Source of the DNA: Hyphomonadaceae bacterium
GTDB taxonomy: Bacteria > Pseudomonadota > Alphaproteobacteria > Caulobacterales > Aquidulcibacteraceae
Assembly (NCBI GenBank): GCA_023384105.1
Contig: JAHDXR010000005.1
Location: 124,001-188,000, forward strand
Direction of reading: 5' to 3'
Length of the DNA stretch: 64,000 nucleotides
Positions within the stretch are counted from its first letter, which is position 1, and each line of letters starts with the position of its first letter. Below, in pieces: positions 53,265-63,018 of this stretch. The notes beneath the pieces were generated by a model. The model was not told where the DNA came from, ran no database searches, and saw only the letters and a list, made by a program, of their open reading frames with translations. The translations under genes and the position numbers were made by a program.

Positions 53265-55151
53265 TTATTCCTTGTGCGGCAGGTCCATCGGCGGCGGCTC
53301 GTGGCCGGTCACGGTCACGCCGCGGCCCAGCTTCGAGTTCCAGATGCCGTACAGGAAGTACAGCACCACGGCGCCGATCAGGAAGTAGAAGAAGAACACC
53401 TGCACGCGCGCTTCCACGCGGGTGATGAGGAAGGCGCACGACAGGATGCCGAGGATCGGCGTGATCGGATAGAACGGCACGGTGAAGCCGCGCTTCAGAT
53501 CGGGGCGCGTGCGCCGGAGCCAGATCACCGCCAGGCAGACGATGGCGAAGGCCGCGAGCGTGCCGACGCTGGTCAGATCGCCCAGCGTGTTGATGTCGAA
53601 GAAGGCCGCGGCCGCAGCAACGACGATGCCGGTGATGATGGTGTTGATCCACGGCGTCTTGAACGACTTGTGCACGTTCGCGAGCACGTTCGGCAGCAGG
53701 CCGTCCTTCGACATCGTGTAGAAGATGCGGGTCTGGCCGAACATCAGCACGAGGATGACCGAGGTCAGGCCGGCGATCGCGCCGATCTTGATCGAATAGG
53801 CGAGCCAGCCCCATTCCGGGCCGAACGCGTTCACCGCGGTCGCGACCGGGGCGGCGACGTTCAGCTTGGTGAAGGGGATGACGCCCGTCAGCACGGCCGA
53901 GGTCGCCATGTAGAGCACGGTGCAGATCACGAGCGAGCCGAGGATGCCGAACGGCATGTCCTTTTGCGGGTTCTTCGCTTCGCCGGCGGCGGTCGAGACC
54001 GCTTCGAAGCCGATATAGGCGAAGAACACGATGGTCGCCGCGCGCATCACGCCGTCCCAGCCGAATACGCCGGGTTCGCCGGTCGGCTCGGGGATGAAGG
54101 GCTGCCAGTTGGCCGGGTTCACATATTGGGCGCCGACGACGCAGAACGCCACGATCACCGCCACCTTGATGGCGACGATGATGTTGTTGACGGTCGCGGA
54201 TTCGGAGACGCCGACGACGAGCAGCAGCATCATCGCCAGAACCACGACCACGGCGGGCAGGTTGGCGATCGACGGTACGACCAGCTCGGCCGGGATCGGC
54301 AGCGCGGTGGCGGCGGGCAGCTGCACTGTCGAACCGGCCGGCACGATTACGGTCGAACCCGCGGCGACTTCGCGCAGCGCTCCGCCCGGGCCGAGCACTT
54401 CGGTCGCGCCGGCGAGCGTGGCCTGGATGTCGGCGTTGATGGTGATGTCGGCGGCGTTGGTCAGCGCGTAGCCGCCGCTGGCCTGATTGACGACGTCATA
54501 TTGCGCCAAGCTGGCTTCGTGCAGGCCCGGGATCGTCGCCACCGACGACGACAGGAACTGCGCCTGACTGCCGTCCGCGAGCGTGCCGGTGACGGCGTTG
54601 AGGCTCACGGTCGGATCGGCGACCTGGAACGTCGCCGCTTGCGTGACGACGAACTTGCCGGCCGCCTGTGTGAATTCGGCCGGTATCAATAGTCCTAGAT
54701 CGTGCAGCAAACTCACGGCGTATCCGGACCAGCCGACCGCCACGACCGAGGCCGCAAGACCGTATTCGAGCAGCAGCAGCGCGCCCATGATCCAGGCGCC
54801 GAACTCGCCAATGGTGGCGTAGCTGTAGGTGTAGGCCGAGCCGGAGACGGGCAGCACCGAGGCCAGCTCGGCGTAGCAGAGGCCGGCGAAGGCGCAGACG
54901 ATTCCGGCGATGACGAACGAGATCATCACCGCGGGGCCTGCGTGCAGGGCCGCTGCGTTGCCGGTGCGGACGAAGATGCCCGCGCCGATGATGCAGCCGA
55001 TGCCGAGCAGAACGAGGTTGATGGGGCCGAGCGAGCGCTTCAGCTCGCCATGCGCGTACTCGGATTGAATCTGGTCGACGGTCTTTCGCTGAAACAGACG
55101 GTTGAGCGGCGAACTTGCCGGCTTGCCAGCCGGCGCACTTGTATTGGCCAC
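53265..55151 (-). CDS. APC-family amino acid permease with large insertion
   Basis: A 628-residue transporter with a cationic amino acid transporter-like core: GIGCIIGAGIFVRTG (50-64), YAELASVLPVSGSAYTYSY and GFEAVSTAAGEAKNP. About 130 extra residues (157-290) lie between two helices; they are rich in Thr, Ser, Val and Gly without charged helices, unlike the core. Start GTG 55151 has GGAGG about 8 nt upstream. A terminator follows. The insertion is probably outside the cytoplasm; its job is unknown. Confidence 0.88.
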   Translation of the reverse strand: MANTSAPAGKPASSPLNRLFQRKTVDQIQSEYAHGELKRSLGPINLVLLGIGCIIGAGIFVRTGNAAALHAGPAVMISFVIAGIVCAFAGLCYAELASVLPVSGSAYTYSYATIGEFGAWIMGALLLLEYGLAASVVAVGWSGYAVSLLHDLGLLIPAEFTQAAGKFVVTQAATFQVADPTVSLNAVTGTLADGSQAQFLSSSVATIPGLHEASLAQYDVVNQASGGYALTNAADITINADIQATLAGATEVLGPGGALREVAAGSTVIVPAGSTVQLPAATALPIPAELVVPSIANLPAVVVVLAMMLLLVVGVSESATVNNIIVAIKVAVIVAFCVVGAQYVNPANWQPFIPEPTGEPGVFGWDGVMRAATIVFFAYIGFEAVSTAAGEAKNPQKDMPFGILGSLVICTVLYMATSAVLTGVIPFTKLNVAAPVATAVNAFGPEWGWLAYSIKIGAIAGLTSVILVLMFGQTRIFYTMSKDGLLPNVLANVHKSFKTPWINTIITGIVVAAAAAFFDINTLGDLTSVGTLAAFAIVCLAVIWLRRTRPDLKRGFTVPFYPITPILGILSCAFLITRVEARVQVFFFYFLIGAVVLYFLYGIWNSKLGRGVTVTGHEPPPMDLPHKE

Positions 55152-55231
55152 GTTGGATCCCCTCCCTGGGTTCGCTGTGGGCGGGGAAGCTAGACGAGGG
55201 CGCCGGTGCTCACAAGCGCCGGGGGTCGCAT

Positions 55232-56125
55232 TTAACCCGCCGCGAGCGCCGTAGGCACGGTCCAGCCCCTGCGTGCGCATGCCGCGAGCACGGTATTGCG
55301 CAGCAGGCAGGCGATCGTCATCGGCCCGACGCCGCCGGGCGAGGGCGTTATCGCCGCTGCGACCTCTATCGCCTCGGCGAAATGCACGTCGCCGACGAGC
55401 TTGGTCTTGCCTTCGCCCTTTTCAGGCGCAGGCACGCGGTTCGTTCCGACGTCGATCACGATCGCGCCCGGCCTGATCCAGTCGCTGCGCACCATCTCGG
55501 GCCGGCCCACCGCCGCCACGAGAATGTCGGCGCCGCGGCAGACCATTTTCAGATCGCGCGTCTTCGAGTGCGCGATCGTCACCGTTGCGTTCTGTTCGAG
55601 AAACAGCAGCGCCGCCGGCTTGCCCACCAGGATCGAGCGGCCGATCACCACCACGTTTGCGCCTGCGAGATCGGGCCGTTCCGTCTTCGCCAGGATTACG
55701 CAGCCCACCGGCGTGCAGGGCCTGAGGCCGGGCTTGCCCAGCACCAGTTTGCCCGCGCTCGCTTCGGTCAGCCCGTCGACGTCCTTCAGCGGATCGATCG
55801 CCGCCAGCACAGCGGGCTCCGAGATGTGTTTCGGCAGCGGCAGCTGCACGAGAATGCCGTCCACTTCCGGGTCCGCCGACAGCGCCGCCACCCGCGCGAG
55901 CAGATCGTCCTGCGTCGTCTCCGCCGGCAGTCTGATCTCCACCGAGCGCATGCCGACTTCGTTGGTCGTCTTCACCTTGGAGGCGACATAGACATGGCTC
56001 GCCGGATCGTCGCCCACCAGCACGACCGCCAGCGTCGGCTGCGCCGGCAGCGCGTTCACCGCCGCCGCCACGTCCGCCCGCACGCCCGCGGCGATGGCTT
56101 TCCCGTCGATGATGCGCCCGCTCAT
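55232..56125 (-). CDS. folD: Methylenetetrahydrofolate dehydrogenase/cyclohydrolase
   Basis: A 297-residue protein. [20 protein letters not shown] holds the catalytic Lys, [24 protein letters not shown] and [13 protein letters not shown] are classical. It interconverts 5,10-methylene- and 10-formyl-tetrahydrofolate. Its ATG overlaps the DUF167 stop (ATGA). Last gene of yggT-DUF167-folD. Confidence 0.97.
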   Translation of the reverse strand: MSGRIIDGKAIAAGVRADVAAAVNALPAQPTLAVVLVGDDPASHVYVASKVKTTNEVGMRSVEIRLPAETTQDDLLARVAALSADPEVDGILVQLPLPKHISEPAVLAAIDPLKDVDGLTEASAGKLVLGKPGLRPCTPVGCVILAKTERPDLAGANVVVIGRSILVGKPAALLFLEQNATVTIAHSKTRDLKMVCRGADILVAAVGRPEMVRSDWIRPGAIVIDVGTNRVPAPEKGEGKTKLVGDVHFAEAIEVAAAITPSPGGVGPMTIACLLRNTVLAACARRGWTVPTALAAG

Positions 56126-56412
56126 GGTTTCTCCTCGAACTTGGCGATGAACGCGGCGATCTCGGCGTCGCTCGCGCCGTCAATGTCCAACTGCTTCATC
56201 CGCGCGGTCTGTCCGCGCACGACCTTTACTTTGCCTTTGGCCACGCCGAACGCCTTGGCGATCAGCTTCTCCAGCGCCTGGTTGGCTTCGTTGTTCTCGG
56301 GCGCCGCCCGCACCCGGGCCTTGAGGAACGCCTGCCCCTCGGCGTCGGTGGCGCGGCCGTCGATCCGGTCGGCGCCGCCCGAGGGCGTCAGCCGGACCCG
56401 CAGCCGGCTCAG
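56122..56412 (-). CDS. DUF167 (YggU-type) protein with non-standard start
   Basis: The frame encodes [52 protein letters not shown] and IDG, the complete YggU/DUF167 fold of about 96 residues. No ATG, GTG or TTG exists in frame before residue 34, and a GTG there would cut off the first strands. CTG 56412 overlaps the yggT stop (CTGA) and fits the expected N-terminus, so a CTG start by coupling is proposed. A second CTG is at 56403. Confidence 0.75.
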   Translation of the reverse strand: MSRLRVRLTPSGGADRIDGRATDAEGQAFLKARVRAAPENNEANQALEKLIAKAFGVAKGKVKVVRGQTARMKQLDIDGASDAEIAAFIAKFEEKP

Positions 56413-56735
56413 AGCACCGGCCCCGTTCCGGTCAGCACCCCGTGCAGCCAGGGCAGCAGCTGACGGATCAGCTGGATGCCCAGGAGCAGCACCAGCACCG
56501 AGAGGTCGACCCCCGCGATCGGCGGGATCAGGCGGCGCAGGGGCCGGAGCACCGGGTCGGTCAGCCGCCGGCAGAACTCATAGACCGCGTTGACGAAGCC
56601 ATTGCGCCGGCTGACCACGTCGAAGGCGTAAAGCCAGGAAATCACGACATAGACGATCAGCACCACGATCACGAGCGCCAGGATCGTGTCGATCAGGCTG
56701 AACAGGATGGCCAGAAGCCCTGGGGATGAATTCAT
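56409..56735 (-). CDS. YggT family membrane protein
   Basis: A 108-residue protein with two membrane helix pairs. [21 protein letters not shown] and [21 protein letters not shown] are the YggT motifs. It is the first gene of the overlapping trio with DUF167 and folD, a common order in proteobacteria. Proposed to act in membrane or cell-division protein assembly, not proven. Confidence 0.9.
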   Translation of the reverse strand: MNSSPGLLAILFSLIDTILALVIVVLIVYVVISWLYAFDVVSRRNGFVNAVYEFCRRLTDPVLRPLRRLIPPIAGVDLSVLVLLLGIQLIRQLLPWLHGVLTGTGPVL

Positions 56736-56836
56736 GCCTGGGCTCTAAACCGCGCCGGCCCCCTTCGGCAACCGCTGGTCAGCGGGCCAGTTGACGCCCT
56801 CGCCGGCCCAGCCCTATATCCGCGCTTCCTCGAAAG

Positions 56837-56912
<76 letters not shown>

Positions 56913-57005
56913 GCCTTCGCGCCTCGGGCGACGGCTCGGTAGACCAGCTTCGAACATTCCGGCGTGTAAAGCCCTCGCCAGGCGTGGCTTACGCCTATAT
57001 TGGCC

Positions 57006-57668
57006 ATGACGCCCTACAAGCTTGCCATCTTCGATTTTGACGGCACGCTCGCCGACAGCTCCGCCTGGATGCTCGTCGCGTTCACTGCGTGCGCCGACAA
57101 GTTCGGCTTCCGCAAGCTGAGCCGCGACGAGATCGAAGCCCTGCGCGGGCAGGATAACCGCGCCATTCTGTGCGCGCTCGAACTGCCGATGTGGAAGCTG
57201 CCGGCGATCGCCAAGCATGTGCGCGCGATGGCCGCTGAGGCCGAGCCGCCGCCCTTGTTCGCCGGCGCGCCGGACGCGCTACGCGCGCTCAAGGCGTCCG
57301 GCCTCACGCTCGGCGTTGTCAGTTCGAACAGCGAGTACGCCATCCGCCGCGCGTTGGGCCCGGAACTCGCGGCGCTGATCGACCACTACGCCTGCGACGC
57401 TTCGATCTTCGGCAAGCCGGGGAAGTTCAGGCAGCTGATCAAGGCCGCGCGCGTCAAGCGGGCGGAGGTGGTCGCCGTGGGCGACGAGACGCGCGACATC
57501 GAAGCGGCGCGCAAGGCCGGCGTCGCCTGCGCCGCGGTGACGTGGGGCTATGCGACCGAGCGCGTGCTCCGGGACTTTGCGCCGGATTTCGTCTTCGCCA
57601 GCATGGAAGACATGGCGGCGCAGCTCGGCGCGATGGCGGACGCGGGGCGGGCGGGCGCCGAATCGTAG
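57006..57668 (+). CDS. HAD-family phosphatase (phosphoglycolate phosphatase-like)
   Basis: A 220-residue protein. [12 protein letters not shown] holds motif I with the nucleophile Asp, VVSSNS motif II and [14 protein letters not shown] motif IV. The cap domain between 20 and 90 resembles Gph/PGP. ATG 57006 comes 4 nt after TATATT (56996-57001), which suggests a leaderless mRNA; an in-frame TTG at 57000 is inside the minus 10. Confidence 0.88.
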   Translation: MTPYKLAIFDFDGTLADSSAWMLVAFTACADKFGFRKLSRDEIEALRGQDNRAILCALELPMWKLPAIAKHVRAMAAEAEPPPLFAGAPDALRALKASGLTLGVVSSNSEYAIRRALGPELAALIDHYACDASIFGKPGKFRQLIKAARVKRAEVVAVGDETRDIEAARKAGVACAAVTWGYATERVLRDFAPDFVFASMEDMAAQLGAMADAGRAGAES

Positions 57669-57725
57669 CGGCTGCGCTGCACATTTGCGCTTCCTCTCGC
57701 CGCGCCGTCCGGGCATGAGGCGCGC

Positions 57726-59612
57726 GTGCTTGAAATTACCGATCTCACCTACCGCATCGGCGCGCGGCCGCTGTTCGAGAACGCCAATGCGTTCATCGCC
57801 GAGGGCTGGAAGGTCGGCCTCGTCGGCCGCAACGGCTCGGGCAAGTCGACGCTGCTCCGGCTGATCCGCGAGGAGGCGAACAGGCCGAACAGCGCCATCC
57901 GCACGCGCCGCGGCGCGCGCATGGGCTTCGTCGCCCAGGAAGCGCCGCAGGTGGATACTCCGCTCCTCGATCTGGTGATGGCGGCCGACGAAGAACTCAC
58001 TGCGCTGCTGGCGGACTCGGAGACCGCGACCGATCCGCAGCGCATCGCCGACATCCACACCCGCCTTGCCGAGATCGACGGCTACAGCGCCGAAGCGCGC
58101 GCATCCGCGATCATGGCGGGCCTGGGCTTCGAGCCGGAGGAGCTGCGCCGCCCCGCGCGCGAATTCTCCGGCGGCTGGCGCATGCGCGCCGCGCTCGCGG
58201 GCGTGCTGTTCTCGCAGCCCGATCTGCTGATCCTGGACGAGCCGACCAACTATCTCGACCTCGAAGGCGCGGCATGGCTCGAGGACTATCTGCGCGATTA
58301 TCCGTACACGGTGGTTTGCGTCAGCCACGACCGCGAGATGCTGAACCGCTCGGTCACGCACATTCTGGCGCTGGACGAGCGCAAGCTGGAGGTCTTCGTC
58401 GGCGGCTACGACGCCTATCTGAAGAAGAAGGCCGAACGTTTCGCGCTGGCGCAGGGGATGAAGGCCAAGCAGGATGCGCAGCGCGCGCACCTGCAGAAGT
58501 TCATCGACCGCTTCCGCGCCAAGGCCTCGAAGGCGCGGCAGGCGCAAAGCCGCATCAAGCAGCTCGAAAAGATGCAGGAGATCGCCGTTCCCCTGGAGGA
58601 ACGGACGATCCCGTTCCATTTCGAGGACCCGACCGAGCTGGCCTCGCCGCTCGTCGTGCTCGACGAGGCCGATCTCGGCTATGTCGAAGGCAAGCCGGTG
58701 CTGAAGAAGGTGTCGCTCCGGCTCGATCACGACGACCGCATCGTCGTCATCGGCCCGAACGGGCAGGGCAAGACGACGCTGGTGAAGTCGATCGCGGCGC
58801 GGCTGCCGCTGCTCGCCGGCAAGCGCGTGGCGTCGGGCAAGTGCGTGATGGGCTATTTCAGCCAAGATCAGCTCGACGAACTGCGCGAAGGCGAAACCGT
58901 GATGGAGCACGTGCGCGACCTGGAGCCGGACTGGGCGCCGCCGAAGCTCAGGTCGCTGGCGGCGCGGATGGGCTTCGGCGCCGAGAAGATCGACACCAAG
59001 GTGCAGAACCTCTCGGGCGGCGAGAAGGTGCGGCTGCTCCTGGGCCTGATGGCGCATCAGCAGCCGCACATGCTGATCCTGGACGAGCCGACCTCGCACC
59101 TGGATATCGACAGCCGCGAAGCGCTGATCCACGCGATCAACGACTATGCAGGCGCGGTGCTGCTGATCACGCACGACATCTACCTGGCGGAAGCGTGCGC
59201 GGACCGGCTGTGGCTCGTCTATCACGGCCGCGCGCGCCAGTATGACGGCGACCTCGAAGACTATCGCAAGCTCGTCGCGGCGGCGGACCGGCCGGGAGAA
59301 AATGCTGTGAAGCCGAGCGCGATTTCGCCCGGACAATCGCAGGAGATGGGCGCGACTTCGGGCGGGACGGCGAAGCCGAAAAGCTCGAAATACACGCTAC
59401 AGCGTCGACTCGAAGCCGCCGAGACGGAGATGGAGCAAGCCCAGGCCGCGCTCACGCGCATCGACGCCGCGCTCGCCGATCCGGACCTGTTCGCCCGCGA
59501 CCCCAAGCGCGGCGAGTCGCTCTTGAAGGAGCGCGCGCACGCCGCAACGGCGCTTGCGAAGGCGGAGGCTGCATGGCTGGAGGCGAGCGAGGCGCTGGAG
59601 CGCGCGCCCTAA
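57726..59612 (+). CDS. ABC-F family ATP-binding protein
   Basis: A 628-residue cytoplasmic protein with two ABC domains: Walker [12 protein letters not shown] and GPNGQGKTTL, signatures FSGGWRMRAALA and LSGGEKVRLLLG, and Walker B LILDEPTNYLDLEG and LILDEPTSHLDID. Between them is the linker that contacts the ribosome. The C-terminal coiled-coil (about 560-625) resembles the YheS/Uup group of translation factors. Start GTG 57726. A repeat begins 10 nt after the stop. Confidence 0.92.
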   Translation: MLEITDLTYRIGARPLFENANAFIAEGWKVGLVGRNGSGKSTLLRLIREEANRPNSAIRTRRGARMGFVAQEAPQVDTPLLDLVMAADEELTALLADSETATDPQRIADIHTRLAEIDGYSAEARASAIMAGLGFEPEELRRPAREFSGGWRMRAALAGVLFSQPDLLILDEPTNYLDLEGAAWLEDYLRDYPYTVVCVSHDREMLNRSVTHILALDERKLEVFVGGYDAYLKKKAERFALAQGMKAKQDAQRAHLQKFIDRFRAKASKARQAQSRIKQLEKMQEIAVPLEERTIPFHFEDPTELASPLVVLDEADLGYVEGKPVLKKVSLRLDHDDRIVVIGPNGQGKTTLVKSIAARLPLLAGKRVASGKCVMGYFSQDQLDELREGETVMEHVRDLEPDWAPPKLRSLAARMGFGAEKIDTKVQNLSGGEKVRLLLGLMAHQQPHMLILDEPTSHLDIDSREALIHAINDYAGAVLLITHDIYLAEACADRLWLVYHGRARQYDGDLEDYRKLVAAADRPGENAVKPSAISPGQSQEMGATSGGTAKPKSSKYTLQRRLEAAETEMEQAQAALTRIDAALADPDLFARDPKRGESLLKERAHAATALAKAEAAWLEASEALERAP

Positions 59613-59622
59613 AGCGCCGCCC

Positions 59623-59750
59623 TATGGACCGCCGGCGTCCCGCCGGCCTGCGCGAATTTCTAAAAGGGAAGCGCCGCGCCGCATGGCGGCGAAGCTGCGC
59701 GCTCCACCTTGGATATGTTGCGCAGGCCGGCGGGACGCCGGCGGTCCATA
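59623..59750. repeat. TATGGACC palindromic repeat, copy E
   Basis: A 128-bp element with standard arms, here between two genes on the same strand (ABC-F and the TDT transporter), the only full copy not between convergent genes. The middle has GAAGCGCCGCGC and GAAGCTGCGCGCTCC, as in copies A and C. Confidence 0.92.
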
Positions 59751-59857
59751 GGGGGCGCGGAATGCGCGTGCGGCAGCTTTTGCTTGCCGAATGTCAATCT
59801 GGATCGGGCGGAACGCTGCTAGCTTGGCCCGCCAGCGTCAAGGGGAGAGAACGCCGC

Positions 59858-60928
59858 GTGAGCGAACTCGCCAACACGTCTGCCAAAGCTGCAGCGGTCT
59901 CCCTGGCGGCGCGGTTGCGCACGGCGATAGAGACGCTCTATCCGGGTTACTTCGCCTTCGTGATGGCCACCGGCATCATCTCGAACGCGCTGTTTTTCGA
60001 ACATCAGCGCGAGCTGGCGGACGTGCTGTTCTTCGTCAATCTGGCGGCCTATCCGATCCTCTGGCTGCTGACCGCGCTGCGCGTTGTCTGGGCGCGCGCT
60101 GCGCTCTGGGCCGATCTGACCAGTCCCAAGCTGGTGTTCGCCTTCTTCACGGTCGTGGCCGCGACCGACGTGCTCGGCGTCGGCGTCAATCTGCGCGGCT
60201 GGACGCACGCCGCGACGGGAATGTGGCTGTTTGCGCTGATCTTGTGGGTGGTGCTGATCTATTGGTCGTTCGGCGTGCTGACCTTCCTCAACACCGCGCA
60301 GGGCGCAAAGGTCGTGCATGGCGGCTGGCTCATCGCCATTGTCGGCACGGAATCGCTGGTGATTCTCGGCGCGGCGATCGCGCCCAATCTCGGGGACCAG
60401 CAGCAAAGCGTGCTGGTGCTGATCCACATGCTCTGGGGCGTGGGGCTCGCCCTCTATGGCATTTTCGTCACGCTGTTCGCCTACCGCATCTTCTTCTTCG
60501 ACATCGCGCCGGAGGACATGACGCCGCTCCTGTGGGTGGTGATGGGCGCGGCCGCGATCAGCACCAACGCGGGATCGGTGCTGATCCTGACCGACACCGG
60601 CATCGCCTTCCTCGACTCGATGCGGCCTTTCATCGACGGCGTCACGCTCATCATGTGGGCCTGGGCGACATGGTGGATTCCGCTGCTGCTGCTGTTCGGC
60701 GCCTGGAAGCACGGCGTGCGGCGAACGCCGATCGTTTATACGCCGATGCTGTGGAGTCTCGTGTTTCCGCTGGGCATGTATGCGCTGGCGAGCCTGAGGC
60801 TGTCCCTGGCCGCCGATTTCGCGCCGCTGCGCGCGGTTTCAGGCGCGATGGTCTGGATCGCGCTGGCGGCGTGGATCATGACCGCGGCGGGGATGCTGCT
60901 CTCGTTCCGCACGAGCGCCGCGCGCTAA
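59858..60928 (+). CDS. TDT-family (TehA/SLAC1-like) transporter
   Basis: A 356-residue protein with ten predicted helices. YPGYFAFVMATGIISNALFF is the conserved opening of the tellurite-resistance/dicarboxylate transporter family. PLLWVVMGAAAISTNAGS and MWAWATWWIPLLLL are other family segments. Start GTG 59858 with GGGGAGAG upstream. The substrate could be an anion or a dicarboxylate. A degenerate repeat follows. Confidence 0.85.
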   Translation: MSELANTSAKAAAVSLAARLRTAIETLYPGYFAFVMATGIISNALFFEHQRELADVLFFVNLAAYPILWLLTALRVVWARAALWADLTSPKLVFAFFTVVAATDVLGVGVNLRGWTHAATGMWLFALILWVVLIYWSFGVLTFLNTAQGAKVVHGGWLIAIVGTESLVILGAAIAPNLGDQQQSVLVLIHMLWGVGLALYGIFVTLFAYRIFFFDIAPEDMTPLLWVVMGAAAISTNAGSVLILTDTGIAFLDSMRPFIDGVTLIMWAWATWWIPLLLLFGAWKHGVRRTPIVYTPMLWSLVFPLGMYALASLRLSLAADFAPLRAVSGAMVWIALAAWIMTAAGMLLSFRTSAAR

Positions 60929-60944
60929 ATCGGACGCAAGCACA

Positions 60945-61040
60945 CTAGGACCGCGGGCGTCCTCGCCCGCCTGCGCCCTATCGAACGAGCGCCGATGCTT
61001 GTCGGTAGCTGTCGCGCCGCGCCGGCGAGGCGCTCCATAG
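60945..61040. repeat. TATGGACC-type repeat, degenerate copy F
   Basis: The left side CTAGGACCGCGGGCGTCC is close to the usual left arm, and the right side GCGAGGCGCTCCATAG ends like the 22-bp palindrome at 33932. Arms are not perfectly complementary. Between convergent TDT and KTSC genes. The remaining 56 nt before the KTSC stop show no gene. Confidence 0.6.
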
Positions 61041-61096
61041 GCGGCGCGTCCGATATTTGGCGCGGCGCTTTTTGGATATGCGGCGCGCGCCGGGCT

Positions 61097-61303
61097 TCAG
61101 CGCACTTCCAGATACTCATAGCGGTTGCGGATGTTCGCGTTGAAGTGCCTGCCCCAGGAGTCCGCGTCGTAGAACGCCTGGTATTCGCCTGGAAGCACGT
61201 CCAGATAGTCGTAGACGCGGCCGGAGCGGAAGGTCACGCGCATGCGCCGGCGCGCTTCGTCGTAGGAGATGTCTTCGATCGCCTCCGACTCGCGGTGCGG
61301 CAT
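61097..61303 (-). CDS. KTSC-domain protein
   Basis: A 68-residue protein. YDEARRRMRVTFRSGRVYDY and DVLPGEYQAFYDADSWGRHF match KTSC, a small domain of the ends of lysyl-tRNA synthetases and of separate proteins. ATG 61303 is 2 nt after the stop of the upstream aminotransferase gene, so both are probably translated from one mRNA. Biological role unknown. Confidence 0.82.
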   Translation of the reverse strand: MPHRESEAIEDISYDEARRRMRVTFRSGRVYDYLDVLPGEYQAFYDADSWGRHFNANIRNRYEYLEVR

Positions 61304-61305
61304 CG

Positions 61306-62631
61306 CTACGCGATCTGCCGGAGCGCCGCGCGCACGGTCTCGACGATCCGGTCGATCTGCGCCTTTTCGACGATAAGCGGAGGCGAAAACGCGATGATGT
61401 CGCCCGTCACGCGCACCAGCACGCCGGCGTCGAAGCACTTGCGGAACGCTTCGAGCGCGCGCTGCGTCGCCGCGCCGGGGCGCGGTTCGAGTTCGATGCC
61501 GCCGATCAGGCCCAGATTGCGGATGTCGATCACATGCGGCGCGTCCCGCAGCGCGTGGATCGCGTCTTCCCAGTACGGCGCAAGCTCGGCGGCGCGTTCG
61601 AACAGCTTTTCGTCGCGATAGGTGTCGAGCGCGGCGAGGCCGGCGGCGCAGGCGAGCGGGTGGCCGCTGGTGGTGTAGCCGTGGAACAGCTCGATCGGCG
61701 TGTCGGCGTTGGCCAGGATCGTGTCGTAGATTTCGCGCGAGCAGGCGACGGCGCCCATCGGCACGGCGGCGTTGGTGATCGCCTTGGCCATGGTGATGAG
61801 GTCGGGCGTCACGTCGAAATACTGCGCGGCGAACGGCGCGCCGAGCCGGCCGAAGCCGGTGATGACTTCATCGAAGATGAGCAGGATGTCGTGCCTGGTG
61901 CAGAGTTCGCGCAGCCGCTTCAGATAGCCTTTCGGCGGCACGATCACGCCGGTGGAGCCGGCGACCGGCTCGACGATCACGGCGGCGATGGTGCTGGCGT
62001 CGTGCAGCGCGACGATGCGTTCGAGCGCGTCGGCGAACTCTGCGCCGCCATGCTCCGGCTCGCCGCGCGAGAAGGCGTTGCGCGCGATATCCAATGTGTG
62101 CGGCAGGTGATCGACGCCAGCCACCATGGGCCCATAGGTCATCCGGTTGCGGACGATGCCGCCGACGCTGATGCCGCCGAAATTGGTTCCATGGTAGCCG
62201 CGTTCGCGGCCGATCAGCCGGTACTTGCCCGGCTTGCCGCGGGCGCGATGATAGGCGAGCGCGATCTTCAGCGCCGTGTCGGCGCTCTCGCTGCCGCTGT
62301 TGGTGAAGAAGATGCGGTCGATCCCGTCCGGCGTGATCTCGCCCAGGCGGTTGGCGAACTCGAACGCACTTGGATGGCCGAGATTGAACGTCGTCGCGTA
62401 GTCGAGTTCGGCGGCGGCGCGTTGGATCGCTTCGACGATGCGCTTGCGCCCGTGGCCGGCCGCGCAGCACCACAGCCCGGACGTGGCGTCGAGGATCGCG
62501 CGGCCGTCGGACGTATAATAATGCACGCCCTCGGCGCGCACGACCATGCGCGGGTCGGCCTTGAACGCCCGGTTGGGCGTGAACGGCATCCAGAAGGCGT
62601 CAAGCGAATTGGGGCGCAGCGTATCGGGCAT
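61306..62631 (-). CDS. Class III aminotransferase, omega-amino acid:pyruvate type
   Basis: A 441-residue PLP enzyme. FWMPFTPNRAFKADPRMVV at the N-terminus, LIFDEVITGFGRLG (PLP-binding Asp) and MAKAITNAAVPMGAV (PLP Lys) are seen. The N-terminal FWMPFT pattern is that of beta-alanine:pyruvate or omega transaminases. Start ATG 62631; an earlier ATG at 62667 is less likely. First gene of an operon with KTSC. Confidence 0.92.
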   Translation of the reverse strand: MPDTLRPNSLDAFWMPFTPNRAFKADPRMVVRAEGVHYYTSDGRAILDATSGLWCCAAGHGRKRIVEAIQRAAAELDYATTFNLGHPSAFEFANRLGEITPDGIDRIFFTNSGSESADTALKIALAYHRARGKPGKYRLIGRERGYHGTNFGGISVGGIVRNRMTYGPMVAGVDHLPHTLDIARNAFSRGEPEHGGAEFADALERIVALHDASTIAAVIVEPVAGSTGVIVPPKGYLKRLRELCTRHDILLIFDEVITGFGRLGAPFAAQYFDVTPDLITMAKAITNAAVPMGAVACSREIYDTILANADTPIELFHGYTTSGHPLACAAGLAALDTYRDEKLFERAAELAPYWEDAIHALRDAPHVIDIRNLGLIGGIELEPRPGAATQRALEAFRKCFDAGVLVRVTGDIIAFSPPLIVEKAQIDRIVETVRAALRQIA

Positions 62632-62682
62632 GCACCCATTCTGCGCCTGCGGCGGGAGCGCCGGCAAGGCGCCCGCTATGGC

Positions 62683-62934
62683 TCAGGCCTTGGCCTTGGC
62701 GATCAGCATCGCGATCTCGTCCAGGATTTTCAGCCGCTGCTTTTCCAGCGTCTCCAGATGGGTGTCGGACGCCGGGTGCGTGCCGTTCTGGATGCCCTGG
62801 ATTTCTTCCCACAGCTTGTGATTCAGCTCCATCAAGCTCTTGAAGTGCGGGCTGGCCACCTTGAGCTGGTGGATGATTTCGCCATGGCCGGCGAATTCTT
62901 CGGCGAGGGCGCGGTCAAGCTGTTCGTTATGCAT
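62683..62934 (-). CDS. DUF465 (YdcH-type) small protein
   Basis: An 83-residue, wholly helical protein. FAGHGEIIHQLKVASPHFKS and LETLEKQRLKILDEIAMLI are like YdcH/DUF465 proteins, common in proteobacteria and often stress- or oxygen-regulated. ATG 62934. An FNR-like box lies 35 nt upstream. It ends 51 nt before the aminotransferase start. Confidence 0.85.
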   Translation of the reverse strand: MHNEQLDRALAEEFAGHGEIIHQLKVASPHFKSLMELNHKLWEEIQGIQNGTHPASDTHLETLEKQRLKILDEIAMLIAKAKA

Positions 62935-62968
62935 GCCGGTTGCATAAGCCGCTTTTGGAGGGGCGGCT

Positions 62969-62982
62969 TTGATCCAGATCAG
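62969..62982. promoter_or_regulatory. FNR/FixK-like site between DUF465 and the aminotransferase
   Basis: TTGATCCAGATCAG matches TTGAT-N4-ATCAA with a single change in the last base. It is 35 nt from the DUF465 start and 37 nt from the divergent aminotransferase start, so it could control either gene. Confidence 0.45.
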
Positions 62983-63018
62983 GCTGGCGTTTTCGCCGGG
63001 GCCGGAGGAGAAGGCCGC

